Shown piece after piece: positions 1 to 11,950 of a stretch of 64,000 nt of DNA. Under the pieces are notes generated by a model. The model was not told the DNA's origin, did not search any database, and saw nothing but the letters and a program-made list of their open reading frames with translations. Position 1 is the stretch's first letter, and each line of letters begins with the position of its first letter. Source of the DNA: Pisaster brevispinus (Eukaryota > Echinodermata > Asteroidea > Forcipulatida > Asteriidae); NCBI GenBank assembly GCA_023634235.1, contig JAMKCF010000059.1, forward strand, positions 492,414-556,413. Reading direction: 5' to 3'. Both the position numbers and the translations under genes were made by a program.

Positions 1-1331
1 CACGATATGTTTTAGGTCAAGGTGAAATGAACCAACGTCAGTTACTGGTAGATAAGATGTGACTGTTATGCGATGTTAAAGAATAAGCTTTTGGAATATA
101 TAATCCATAGCCAGAGCCTAGATTGCCAATCCAGATATGATGCCGATCATCGTTGCATTGACTAGATGTATTTCCATTTTGTCGATCTGTATACATGTAG
201 TACTGGCAACCAGTGGTATAGACTATGTTGTCAAGTTATGGTCACCTACTGCAGAGATAGCTCACTTGCCGGACAATGCAGCTGAGGTATGTATATAGAC
301 AGTGTAGGGAATGGATTTGTCACCTCCCTACTCCACAACAGCAGTCAATGGCCTCAGGAACAGATCGGTGGGTCAGTGCAAGAACGTTGTATCTCCTAGA
401 ATAGCACTTACATTAGACGCAAGCTTGAGACTATCAAATGTTGTATCTCGCTTAAAATAGCACGGATATACACACAAAAGAAGTACATGCTGAGATACAA
501 CAATTTTTCACGGGCCATTTTTTAAAATCGAGGTACAACATTTTTGCTCTGACGCGTCAAAAATGCACAGAAGACCTCCCTTAAACACTAAGCACTTATC
601 ACGCTCGTCAATTTTGACTAAAACACCCGGTTCTCCATGATAAATCTTGTTATTGAATTGTTCCTACCTGCTTTATTTGACAATGGCTTTGCTGATAATG
701 ACTTTTGGCTGAAAGCCAGCCAATTTCTAAAGCATTAAGAAAAAAAACTAGTGTACTACAGACCAGCTCATCATACGTCATTTACAGACCAGCTTGGTAC
801 ATATAGTTCCCTTTTGAATCAGTAGAAACAGTTCACCTGAAGTCATAAGTTCCATTTACATGTAAATGTTTAGGAAAATAAGCGTCATTGTTGCACAACC
901 ATATAGTTTATGCCAGAACCTTTGACCTGAAGGTCACAACTTGTGATAGGACCCCTGGATGACTAATGGAGCTATATATGGTGTGGGAACATTTGGCCTC
1001 GCAAGGCTGTTGGGGGTGGGAGCTGAGTTTGATTAACTGTTGGTTCTGAGACTTGACCGCTGACTCAGTGCAGCATCAGTCTGTTAAAACCCCAACCCTT
1101 ACAAATCCTCTTCAGGAAGTTGTCTGATTGCAGAGGGATTGATGACTGAAGGCCAACAAAAAAATGCTTAAAATATTACTGGGCAAGGTGTACCAATCTT
1201 TATGCAAGTTCAAAGATGTTGGTGTTGAGTGAGCATAGATTAGAGGTTAGTGGAGGATGGAGGTTGCCTGTGGGCAAGTGGGCCTTGGGGCACATGGCTT
1301 GAATCCTGTTGTGTTTCCTCTCTCATCACAG
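1..1331. other. No exon recognised; intron or upstream sequence
   Basis: AT-rich DNA with no open frame that looks coding. It probably belongs to an intron of the plus-strand gene whose last two exons lie at 1,332 and 2,086, because the first of those exons starts in mid-codon. A short motif reading GTTGTATCTC occurs near 385 and 440, with related inverted copies (GAGATACAAC, GAGGTACAAC) near 495 and 530. Confidence 0.4.
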
Positions 1332-1442
1332 GTTATGAGAATCAATATGAGTTCATGTTGGATGAGACTAGACATACCATCACTGTACCACCGTCGTTTA
1401 TGCTGAGAATGCTAGCTTCACTCATCAACCATCTCAGGGCTG
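1332..1442 (+). CDS. Internal exon of an unrecognised gene entering from the left
   Basis: The exon follows a TCTCATCACAG acceptor and ends at a GTAGGT donor. It is 111 bp, starts with the last two bases of a codon and ends after one base (GCT G). The frame is open throughout and reads a hydrophilic-to-amphipathic segment containing [19 protein letters not shown] followed by a Leu/Met-rich stretch ending LINHLRA. The phase matches the next exon at 2,086, where the split codon becomes GAA (Glu), and this phase agreement is the main support. I do not recognise the family. The ORF that includes it starts at an ATG at 1,250, but that ATG lies in the preceding intron and is unlikely to be used. 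Confidence 0.6.
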
Positions 1443-2085
1443 GTAGGTATTATACAAAAATACCTTTTTCATTTAGCCATGACGTTTCATATCATTGTAA
1501 CTAAACCAAGCTGAGGCTGAGAAGAAAAACACTTTGGCCCTCTCTTGACAAGTTTGCTCCGGCTTTTCCCAAAGGATTTTGGTACCACCAACCCAAAATT
1601 TGTTTTGGTGAAAATACCGATCGTAAAAACAAAAGTTTGACAGAGCGAATTGTAAGGACAACAAAAGTGGTGGACTTTGGCACTGTGTTTTACAGATCTC
1701 TTTTGAGAAAACTTGCACAGCAACCCTTTTTGGTCATTGTGACCTGGCTGTTCCCTGGCCATGAGCCACAGCCAATAATCCACAAGAATATCACACTCAA
1801 ATTGGTGCTGAGAATAATGGAAACAACTATGGCAGCTGTTGAAGACCTTGTTTGTCAGATAAAAGAACATAGGTCTGGAATTTTGGATTAGTCAATGGGA
1901 TTAGACAATAATCCCCATAGTGGGAGTGAGATTGACTGTATGATTCCTGTGCCTTTTGTTCCTTTCTGTAAGAGGCGAACGAACTATTAGAACATGGACA
2001 TCTGAAGAGAAGCTGTAATTGTTGGGATTGTTGTTGTGTTTGTTCCCTTTTGTGATTTTTATTGTTACTGTTGACTTGATTTCAG
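1443..2085 (+). other. Intron of the unrecognised gene
   Basis: Bounded by GTAGGT at the left and TTGATTTCAG at the right. It contains overlapping open frames on both strands (about 1,487-1,890) whose codon content looks accidental. No repeat family was recognised in it. Confidence 0.45.
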
Positions 2086-2144
2086 AACGAAGACGTTCAC
2101 TTGAGTCGGGCTCTAGCAGTGAGAGGACAGAGGAGGATAGCTGA
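2086..2144 (+). CDS. Terminal exon of the unrecognised gene
   Basis: After the acceptor TTGATTTCAG the frame continues from the exon at 1,332 (split GAA codon) and encodes ERRRSLESGSSSERTEEDS before a TGA at 2,142. A short basic patch followed by a Ser/Glu-rich acidic tail is typical of a flexible protein C-terminus with possible phosphorylation sites (inference). The two exons together give only 56 residues, so the rest of the protein is upstream of the window. The 3' UTR presumably follows; AATAAA hexamers occur at about 4,168 and 4,386, but none can be tied to this transcript from sequence alone. Confidence 0.6.
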
Positions 2145-2479
2145 GTAACGCCGAGTGACCCATAGATAGAGTTATCACTGAGTAAACACCGATATCATCA
2201 AATGTTGTCCACAGTCAGACTTGGAGGCAATTACTAGCAGCCATAGAGTTATGTATGAGAAGTAGAGGTTGTAAAAACCATGTAGGGGCCTACCATGATT
2301 GGACAAGAAGCACTCTATACCCATTGAGAGAATGGTAACACATGTCATGCATAGGTTGGCACTGAAAATGTTTCTAAATTGACACTGGTATGCAATTTTC
2401 CCATTGGCGACCATGGCGAGACAGTTCAATTACGAACAGTGTGTGATAGAGTCAGTGTTCCTTCCAGTTTCTGTCTTGT

Positions 2480-2845
2480 CTTGTCTTGATGGGTACTGCA
2501 CCAACACCCTCTTCTCAGGGGTCACATGGGCAGGGTTGGTTGTGCGCATGGAATTGCCAACCATGCCAGAAACATCAGGGCGAACCCCTTTTCTTAACGA
2601 TAATTATACTGTGTTCTTTTATGTGCAACACACAGGACCTACGGCTTTATGTCCCATCTGATGAAGGACAGTGCAATAATGGTTCAGTGTCTTGCGCAAA
2701 CACACAAGTGTCTTGCGCAAGGACATAAGTGTCTTGCGCAAGAACACAAGTGTCAAGACCGAAACCCGAACTCACACTGTGCTGTTTTAGACACACCAGA
2801 GCTCGAGTCCGGTGCACTGGATCGCTCGGCCACAACACTCCACTG
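2480..2845 (-). mobile_element. tRNA-Leu-derived SINE, minus strand
   Basis: Read on the minus strand, the element begins near 2,845 with a tRNA-Leu-like head (GTGGCCGAGCG, then a GGACTCGAGCTC anticodon-arm region and a GAGTTCGGG box-B-like site). It continues with the family body CTTGTGTCCTTGAGCAAGACAC, GATGGGACATAAAGCCGT and AGGGGTTCGCCC. The same body occurs in the copies at 27,363 and 28,468. The 3' tail is not clearly seen, so the left boundary is approximate. Confidence 0.75.
2689..2757. repeat. Three-fold tandem expansion inside the SINE
   Basis: The SINE segment equivalent to CTTGTGTCCTTGAGCAAGA is present three times with a period of about 22 bp, each copy carrying the palindrome CTTGCGCAAG or a one-base variant. 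Other SINE copies in the window have a single unit here, so the expansion is private to this copy. Confidence 0.75.
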
Positions 2846-4796
2846 TTCTATTACACAACTCTATGGTGGCAACAGACACATCCAGTAGTACACAAATAAT
2901 GAATGTTTATGAGTGACAACATCCCATGGGTTGAAAATCTGAAATGTTCCTTTCGTTGAGACGAAGCCAAGTAGAATGAAACATATATGCCATCTTTCAA
3001 CCAGTGAAAATACTCTCTCCATTGTATGATCTTTGTCATTTGCTTGGAAAGATATCATTATAAAAAGAAACAAACTGTGCAAGATTTGATTGTGGCGTGC
3101 ACTTAGCTGGCATTTTGTACTGCTGTGAATGGTGCATGTGGTCCTAGCATACAATTGTCTAAAAGGATGGGAAGAATGATACAGTGGAACGAAAGTATAC
3201 TGTTCAAGATGAGGCCCTGTTATGGTTTGAATGCTGCATAACCTACAATACTCCAATCAAAGTGATAAGGATCTACTTATGTGTTTTAAAATAAGGGAAT
3301 CAAAGGGTGGTGACCAGGTCTTAAATGGCTGTTTAAAATCTTCAGGGTCGTGGCCAAGCGATAAAGGACCGAGCCAAAGGCTTTAGTTCTTTCCCCACCT
3401 TCATGAGGACTCTATCTATTGGAAAATGAGTTCACCACAAAGCTCAATTTGACCTCTTGGCCCCTCTTTAACCTATGTACAAACCCATCTTATAATTGTT
3501 TTTCTTCTTTTCTTTACCAGTAGCGTAGAGATACGAGAAACTCTTTCTAATGAATGTATACAAAACCTTTAAGAGATCTGGTTGTCTGGAAAGTTAAATG
3601 GAAATTTGGTCCCTGTTTTGCATGCAGCATACCTTAAGTTCAGGGTGATCCTAGCAGAGTCTTTCTCAAAGACTCTCTCTGCTAGGGTCCAAACGTGAGG
3701 CCATCAACATTATTTTGCATTTCTACCACAGTTTATAAGGTTGATAAGCTGTGTGTAGCAGCTGCAATTGTTATTCTATTTTCTCACACAGATAACTTTT
3801 ATTTATACTGCACTTACAGAACCTTGTCATTTGATTGGTGGTTCATGCTTTATGTGTCATACTTTATTTTACCATGTATACTCTTCTGACATTTCAATCT
3901 TTAATATAGGAGTCCTACATTGATAAATATAGGACACTTCAAATGCTTTGGTAAATATATTTTGCATTGAGCACTGTATATACTGATTGCGTTTTGCAAT
4001 AGTGGCGGTATGCGCTTTTCAGTGTAAAGCTTATGCATCAACAGGCCTATGGCTATGAACGCTGTACGCGCTTTAGCCAACTGGTCTTAAACAGCTCCAG
4101 CTATCTCTGTATCAGCCGTTTAATACTGTATTGTTCAAGTAAATTATAAGTTGTTCAAAACTGTTGTTGAAATAAATTATGAATCATATACGAAAAACAT
4201 CAAGTGACAATGATCTATGTTTGAGGTACTTTGAAGTACATGTATATAAAACAAAAATAGGGCGCATTTTATTTATACACAGGAGGGAATAACTCGTTGA
4301 AATCTGGACTATTCCATTTTACCTCAAGGTTATATTCTGCTATATTGTGCTCCTGTGTGCATCCAATATTTGAATAGTGAATACCTTTAAATAAAGCCAC
4401 TTGCTGCTGTGTAAACGAATATGTAAACCAAATGACATAAATGGCATATTGTCAGAGGGCAAGCGTATGCAATTACACTTGATATGTCAAATTACATTAT
4501 TTAAAGAATGACCTTTAATGTTTAGAACTATTTATATGGTTACATTGAGCCTAAAAACCCATGCTGTTTATTGAGTTGTTAAATACTTTATTATTAAAAA
4601 TAAGCATTTCCTTTTGCTTTAAACAGATGCTAGGCACAATTCAGTTTGACTGTCAAGAAAAAAACGGACACAAAATCATGAACTCAATTAAAGGCATAAT
4701 CCTGTATACTGTTATAGTTGAAGAGTTTGAATTTCATTTGATTAAGATATGTTTTGGTTTTCGTGGTGTCTCACAACAGGCGCCGGATGGTTGTTA
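2846..4796. other. AT-rich DNA without a recognised gene
   Basis: No coding exon is supported. One imperfect hairpin is visible at about 3,649-3,687: CCTAGCAGAGTCTTT faces its complement with a 4-base bulge and a 3-base loop. AATAAA hexamers at about 4,168 and 4,386 could be polyadenylation signals for the plus-strand gene ending at 2,144. Confidence 0.35.
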
Positions 4797-4797
4797 G

Positions 4798-5096
4798 CCA
4801 TGCAACTTTAATGGTTGCATTAAAGTTGCAAGGGATTGTGGTCCATGCTACTTTAATGGTTGCATTAAAGTTGCAAGGGATTGTGGTCCATGCTACTTTA
4901 ATGGTTGCATTAAAGTTGCAAGGGTTTGTGGTCCATGCTACTTTAATGGTTGCATTAAAGTTGCAAGGGATTGTGGGCCATGCTACTTTAATGGTTGCAT
5001 TAAAGTTGCAAGGGATTGTGGGCCATGTAACTTTAATGGTTGCATTAAAGTTGCAAGGGATTGTGATCCATGCTACTTTAATTGTTACATTGAATG
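4798..5096. repeat. 45-bp hairpin minisatellite, about 6.5 copies
   Basis: A 45-bp unit is repeated head to tail with very few differences. Each unit contains the perfect inverted repeat ACTTTAAT-GGTTGC-ATTAAAGT (8-bp stem, 6-base loop), followed by TGCAAGGGATTGTGG. Because 45 is divisible by three, one plus-strand frame (4,754-5,110) stays open and reads a 15-residue repeat (HATLMVALKLQGIVV). No start context or splice sites support translation, so I treat the ORF as a by-product of the repeat. Confidence 0.9.
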
Positions 5097-5739
5097 AGAG
5101 TTTATCTTAAGTACTACATATCATATATGCTTAGCTTGAAAATTAAGAGCAGACATTTAAAACAGCTCCTAAAAGTAGTTTGCTTAAGTGCATAATTAAA
5201 AACACATCATGTGTAAAGCGAAAATGTGTTACCGTCTATTTTTAACATCATACAATAATTGTCATTTAGGTACCATGGTACTGTTTTTTAAATGTGTTGA
5301 GTGTTATTAAAGAATGTTATAAGTGCAATGGTTCACACATGAAGCTGTTTGGCATTTTCGTGGAGCAATCCTTCAACCATCCTAACCCTCTTACCACTTT
5401 TGCCATTGTAAAGTTTGACTTCATTAAGGCTTTAGGCCTTGGCTGGTCTCTGTCTCGTGCCACCAGTAATCACTCATAAAGTTCTTCCATTGGTGAACCT
5501 GCATTTTGTCAATGGGCACCTCAGCCGAATGTAACTTTCTTTTTCTTTTTTCTTCTTTTTTTCTAATTTTGTTTTCAAAAAATTATGGATAACCAATAAT
5601 GTGGCTTAGGAAAACATGTCGATTAGAATAATGCACGTAGATTTAAACACTGTAAAACTTGTACAGTCCAGGTAATTATCAAATTCAGTGACAAGCAAGG
5701 CATTTTTTTTATCGTTGGCGCCAATTATGAACGGAAATG
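5097..5739. other. AT-rich DNA without a recognised gene
   Basis: Nothing with exon character is visible; a pyrimidine-rich run lies at 5,535-5,575. Confidence 0.35.
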
Positions 5740-6015
5740 CGTCAACGTGTTGCCTGTCAAGCACGAGAGGGCGTGCTTGTCGCCGAGTGGCACGGCCATG
5801 CGCCAGCAGCGCGAGCAGCCAGCCTAGCATTTAGCAATAGCATGCAGTACAGTAGCACGGTGATGGGATACCGGAGTTCAGGCGAAATAATTAGTGTTTT
5901 CTTTGGATAAATACATTTTGGTGTGTCTAACTTCACCAAGTCGTTACCTTGATCGACTGAGGACTCCACAGGCTTTTAGTGGCGACGGAAACGGGCAGAA
6001 TTTCATTGGGTGAGT
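5740..6015 (+). promoter_or_regulatory. Possible GC-rich promoter / first non-coding exon
   Basis: This short segment is much richer in G+C and CpG than its surroundings. It contains an 8-bp hairpin CAAGCACG-AGAGGG-CGTGCTTG at about 5,758-5,779 and a donor-like site (GGGTGAGTTCG) at about 6,009. This is the composition expected of a start-site region in an AT-rich animal genome, but no coding exon is visible on either side. The call is weak. Confidence 0.2.
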
Positions 6016-6085
6016 TCGAAAAAATTGTTCAATTTTCGTGTTTCAAACATCGGATGGTACCTAGCCTTCCCGTTCGCAACGTGTA

Positions 6086-7142
6086 CAGTCATTTGACCAG
6101 TTCGGGATCATTGACCAGTTCGGGATCACTTCAACTTTGCAACAACCCCCATAATTAAGTTACTTCTCACATTACCAATTTCTGTTGATACATGTGAAGA
6201 ATAACATGCAATAAACCAACAAACCCAAAATAAGGTTCCAAACTTCATCAACAAATAAATTATGGCCATTTTCTTTAAGTTTGTCTGCGACTTTGATCAT
6301 TATTTTTAAAAATAATGTTGGTTGAAAAACGCTGTTAAAACTTCTCACCTTTAAAATTTGAACGCCAGGGCGAATAATATTTATGTTAAATGCTTAGAAT
6401 GTGTAAAAAATATTTCAGGTAAATACTGAGCAGTCGTCTTGTTTTTTTGAGGAGACGAAATTACCGAAATCGTCTTTTGGGGGGCATTGTACCCTTGACC
6501 AGTTCGGGATCACTCACTACTCAGCATCTCTCATTGCGTCAAATGGTGCCGCACTCAGTGAGGTAAAATCTTACTGCTGCAGTCAAAAGTTTATTTGTTG
6601 CTTTTAAGATACATTTCTTCAACAAATTCTTGTAGGAATATTGTTTTTTTGTGAGAAAATAAAACTTGGAGGAGGAAATTGCGACTGTAAGAATAGATAT
6701 TTGGGTCAATGTTGCTTTTAGGTGTGCTTCACCTTTTCATTTGCCTTTGCTGTTGTTTTGTGTTTTTGTTGCTGGATTTTTGCACTGCTGTTGAATACAC
6801 TTGCATGAAATTCTCTGGAGAAAGGAAGTCCATGTCCATGCCAACACACTTGTGAAGTTTGTGTCCTTGAGAGACAGTTTTATGAATGGGAGTATTGGTT
6901 TGCAATAGAGGGCAAGCTACTGATTCAGAATAGAATCAACTGATCCTGAACTGGTCAAACAGGTGACAATACTTTTCTCAAAGCCTCTTCAAAAGTACTA
7001 ATCTTTTTTTGTCAGTGGATACTTGGTGAGTTTTATAACATGTTTAGGTAAACTGATAAACTTTTTTGTTTAAAATGTCAAAGAGATTGCAACCAAAAAC
7101 AATGTGAATTCAAAAAGGGATCCCGAACTGGTCAAATGACTG
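6086..7142. mobile_element. Complete non-autonomous TIR element with TA target duplication
   Basis: The left end CAGTCATTTGACCAGTTCGG and the right end are perfect inverted repeats over 24 bp. They are flanked by TA on both sides (6,084-6,085 and 7,143-7,144). A TA duplication and CAGT terminus are typical of the Tc1/mariner superfamily. The 1,057-bp interior has no transposase frame, so the element is non-autonomous. The subterminal motif TTGACCAGTTCGGGATCA is repeated in direct orientation at 6,111 and about 6,494 and in inverted, partly degenerate form at about 6,945, in addition to the ends. Confidence 0.85.
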
Positions 7143-9600
7143 TATTATCAAAATGGTATTGGTGGGCAATCAGTTTTTTTTCTGACCATCCGATGCAGTG
7201 TGTCACATCGTTTTTCTGACTCGTTTAGATTTGTTAATCTTAATTTAAAACCTCTCATTCAAGTGAAATTACCATGACACACCCAAGCAGTGCTAAAAAT
7301 AGACCATGACGTGTTGTCACAGATAACACAGTCTATAGCAGAGTAGGTAAATAATTTCGAGTTACTAGTTATAATCACTGCCTAGTTTTTAAAGCGTTGC
7401 AATAAGGAAAACACAGTTTTATTTCATTGCATGAATGCATGAATGCATGAATGCATGAATGAACTTTTTTTGAAAACAAACCCCCAGATTTTTAAGGAAA
7501 TATATAAACATCTAGGTTCCTAATTTTGAGAAAATATAAATTATTAAAAGTGATCGAACATGCAATCCACCTAATAAGTTCAAAGGGCTTATTTTCCTCT
7601 ACAATAAGTGTTTCACGCTCTTTCATAAGGGGACTTTGATGTCTTAAGTTCTTTCCTCTGTCATTGATATCTCTGTGCGTTGTGTACAAACCATCCTCTG
7701 CCCAATCTGAGCAGTTCTGAATATTAATCATGGCTTATGAACTCATTTTTATGCCCTCTACAAGCTCTGTCACTCGTATTATTGGCATCTTATACTGGGG
7801 TCCTTATTTTGGCTGAAATTATAACAGGACTGTGCAGGCGGTGGGAATACATAAAAATACATTAAAACCAGCAAATAATTATAGCCATTTACACCAAGTT
7901 GTACAAAACAATCCATGTGTGTTGCAAAAATAAAAGATGTTTGCCTTAAAAAATACTATTACTCATTCTGATACTGCATATTAATTCAGGGTCATTAAAC
8001 TTCTCGCCAGTACATGTATCACACCTAATAATATCTTGAATCCCAATAAACACTAACCAGATGGCATCTAATAACATGAAAAATGGCATAGCAGCACTGG
8101 GCAATGGGGATATGAGACACAAGCATACAAATTGTTGAGCGCCCAACTTCACTTACAAACATTTCCACACAGAAATACACACTCATTCCCCCAATGTCCA
8201 GCAGCGCCGATGCCATACGTACATCCATGACGTCAGTCATGTGTCATATTTTACGTGTACCGTGAACCGCAACACATAGCCTACATTAACGCTACCCATC
8301 AAACGTGTGATGCATTCCTAACACTTCGCTCCAAATTCATGACCCACACAAGATTTCTCATGTTAAAATTACACTTTTTAGGCAATAATGTTCTCAAAAA
8401 CTATAACACAAAATATGAATGTATGGATGTTTGCTGATACAATAAACAAATTAGTATGAGCCTGTATTGTTGCAGTATAATAACTAAATGAACAGTTTAA
8501 AACTATGAAGAAAGTAAGCATCCTCACCTGATAAAGATTGTGCAGGCAGTGGTGAGCATGGGGGGGTCTCTAAATTTGAAGGGCACCACCACGCTTTCCC
8601 GGCGGAGAGGATAATTTTGAACAATAAACAATTAATGTTTAACACTTCAGTAAAACAAAGACTCCTCACATTAATTAAAATATAAAAACATACTTTGTGA
8701 TGCTGCTGATGATGCTGCTGATCTGGTGACTAACATTCAGAAAGTTACAGTAATTTCCAATAATCAATGCTGTACCTTTCTTGATAATTGCTATTGTTAA
8801 ACTATAAATGACCACTATAACAACCCACATGTTGCATTTTGTTTGTTTCTTGAGAATTTCCTCTTCGAAAGGGCAGGGCCAATTTTATTTTGCAAAGGGC
8901 ACTTCCATTGGGAAAATCTTAAAGTCTATGGGAAACTTCTGAAGGGGCACCAAGGTCAAGACCAGGGGCAACAGAGGCCAGGGCCTACGTGGCCTCCTTG
9001 TAATTCCAGGCCTGGATTTTGGTCTAAGTCTTGGAATTCAAGATTTAGTTGATAAGGAATGAATGTATGTTACTGTATGGAATTAAAGGATTGAGGGTAT
9101 CATATGAACAACTTTGCCTTGGTTTCGTGCAACAAATCCCATTTCCTCTGTGTAGTGTGTGCAGTGTGGGGATTTGACCTTGTGTACAAAGCACACACAT
9201 TCTTTGTGAAATGGGTCAATGGACTGGACCATTTCACACAATTGGGGGGATTATAACTAATGTACACAGTCTTAGTACACAATACAAGAAGATGTTGGAG
9301 TTAAACTGTTCAACTAAATGAAGTTTTATTTTATAAGTACATGTACATGTACTCATGTTTTCTTCAGCACATTAACAATGGTATGAATACAATAAGCAAC
9401 CACTTATTCAATAATGTGATATATAAATATTACAGGAATGGTTGAAAAATAAACTTTTCATGTACACAAGTTGCATTTGGTATTGCTGACTCTTCCTCCA
9501 AACTCCAATTTAGTTTAAACAATGAATGATGATAAACAGTAAAAAAATAACATATAAATATAGTTTACAAAAAATATAGTGGTACAAGTTACAACAATAC
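7143..9600. other. AT-rich DNA without a recognised gene
   Basis: No exon is supported. An octamer microsatellite (TGAATGCA, about 4.5 copies) sits at 7,428-7,463. Confidence 0.35.
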
Positions 9601-11730
9601 TTTGCAGTCACCCCTCGAAGAAAAATGATACGGCCCGACTAGCATTGACGACAAACAAGACTCATTTTGCCGATATCCAGTGAATGTTATGAAAATAACA
9701 GAAACCCTATGATATAAGATCTATATTCCTATACTGAACAATTTAGTTTTGAGCCATTGAATCAGTGAAAAACGAACATTGAAGGGGAAAAAACTAACAC
9801 CTTTCCAGCGTGCTTCAGTTCCGGCGAGATGAATGCGTGGCCTGATCTAGTTCCCCGTTCAACCTACAATATATGCATGTTTATAAGAGAATGGAGCCAG
9901 ACTATAGAAACACTTTGCATATGATAATTGGGTCATGTCTTAGAAGAGAGACGTTGCATGATTGGAAGCAAAAAAGCCCCTTTTTCCCTACGTCCAATCA
10001 GAATGATTCTTATATGAGTGGAATGGAAATTTTATGTAGTTTATTCAGAAGTGCGAGTTGAATCTGTGGGACAAAAGGAACGACTGTTCCGTTCAATTCA
10101 GTGAGACAACCCACCGGAAAATAGTAAATAATCGTGTTGACCTCCATTGACTTTGCCGATTTTGAGGTTTTACACCCCGTTTTTGTTTGAAAAAAGCCCC
10201 CTTTTCACGAGCATAATATATTTTTAAAAAATAACCAAACTAAAGGTAATACTTTGTACTTTGAAATGCGTAGCGAGTTGGTGAGAAACATACACGTACT
10301 TTCCATTTACTCACGAAAGTTCTCAGTGAGTGGTCTTTTTGAGTGTCATTTTCCTGCGCTGAGCGTAGGGACACGGAGCTCAGTGAGCAGATGCACGCAA
10401 GTTGTTCATATGGGATGATTCAAATGTGTGTAGATCAGAGATGAATGATATCATGCAACTGAGGATGATTGGAAAGGGTCATCAACAAAATTGATCTCCA
10501 GACTGTAAAGTTTGTTTCTGTCAAATGATGTTCTTGCACACCAGGTTGGGGAATGGCCTCCCTGCACTGTCATGGCTGTGGTACTCTGTCGCCTGCGAAC
10601 CAAGGGTTGGCGGGGTCCAGAACTCTTAAATTGCTGACTCGACGGCAGGGTACGCACAGTGAATTGGTCAAACCTAATTGGTTGCATAGGTCATCTATTT
10701 GTACAAAAGAATACTAAAAATACTATCAAACCCTCCAACTACTGATCATTTTATGGAATCTTTAAATGAAAGAGAAATCTACACAAAACACACATACATG
10801 TTGTATTATTGTGTAACTTTTGTCGGTATACTAACAGATTTTTGTTCAGCAGTTCCACTCATCATAATCTGTGCATGTGCATGGTTTCAATTTAATGGTT
10901 GGTCAACTCACTGGAAATTTAAGAGGAGAAAGTGTTTAAACTAAGGAATGTGTGAGATAATTCACAAGTTCATATATTCCAAACACGTTTTACATTATCA
11001 CATGCCTTCAATCCTCTGATACACACAAGCAGTACCTTAGAAATTACAAGAAACTAGTAAGCTGTCTAACAATGTGAACTATTTCCTAAAGACTTTTTGT
11101 ATCAAAATGTATGTATTTAAATATGTGGACAATATCTGATGAAGGTGTATACACATTGTTAGAAAAGCTAAATAGTTTTTTTTTTTACACAGATATTAAG
11201 ACATGGACAAATCGTCTTAAAAAGCCGAAATCAAAATGTTGGATCTTCCTTTTCTAAATAAAAAATGACACAGTTGTTTTGCCAATCTTTTCCAGTATAC
11301 AATTATGTTACTAATAAAAAGTTACTTTGTATTTTACTGTGATGTCATTATTAGGCATGTCCGAACTTTCACCCACAGCCTGGTTGTGAGAAGGTCATTG
11401 TGGTAGTAATGGTATTCCTAGAATACTGAGGAGGGTGTGGGGGTCTGTGGTTAGGCACCACTCAGACTCAAGGATGTGGTTTTTGCCTCATTCTAGGTAT
11501 GATGACATCTTAATGATCGGAAGGGAAATTAAAGTGGGATGGGGAAAGTAATTGTAGGTATTCCTATCTTGGGCACCTAAGGGTGCACTACTGTATGAAA
11601 GGCCTTATGTAGAAATAAATAGACTGCTTGCAGAAGAAGTTAACTACAAATCGTCTTTCGGGAGTCTTTGTACTAAGTGAATCGTATGTACTGATAATGT
11701 TCTGAGGAGCATTAACACAACATTTACCTA
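9601..11730. other. No recognised gene
   Basis: Several short open frames exist on both strands (for example minus 10,451-10,687), but none has a splice-site pattern or residue composition that persuades me. Confidence 0.3.
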
Positions 11731-11741
11731 CTAAAATAAGA

Positions 11742-11950
11742 ATGTATCCCCTCCCCTCTTATGGCACCCCAGTGCATGCAAGCCATCCTGGTGCTCGCAC
11801 AAGTGTTCCCCGCCCGCAGGTGTCGGCAGGCTGGTCGGTGTGTTGTCCTCTGAATGCACTTTGCAGGTGTTTGGCTGTTTGTGGTGTGTCAACCTTCCGA
11901 AGACTTGGCGGCCTGGATGAATCAGAGACCCACAGTTGGCTGTAACATGG
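11742..11950. other. GC-rich island with open frames on both strands; possible exon
   Basis: This segment is distinctly GC-rich. On the plus strand it follows a pyrimidine-rich tract ending CACCCCAG (11,772) and precedes a donor-like ATG|GTAAAG at about 11,948; two plus frames and two minus frames are open across most of it. The plus frame ending RRLGGLDESETHSWL stops at 11,945. A GC-rich block open in several frames can be an exon or simply a compositional island, and the strand cannot be decided. Confidence 0.2.

Noticed and set aside
4798..5096. Possible CRISPR-like array (regular hairpin repeats)
   Set aside because: Units are contiguous with no variable spacers, and the context is an animal genome; it is a minisatellite.
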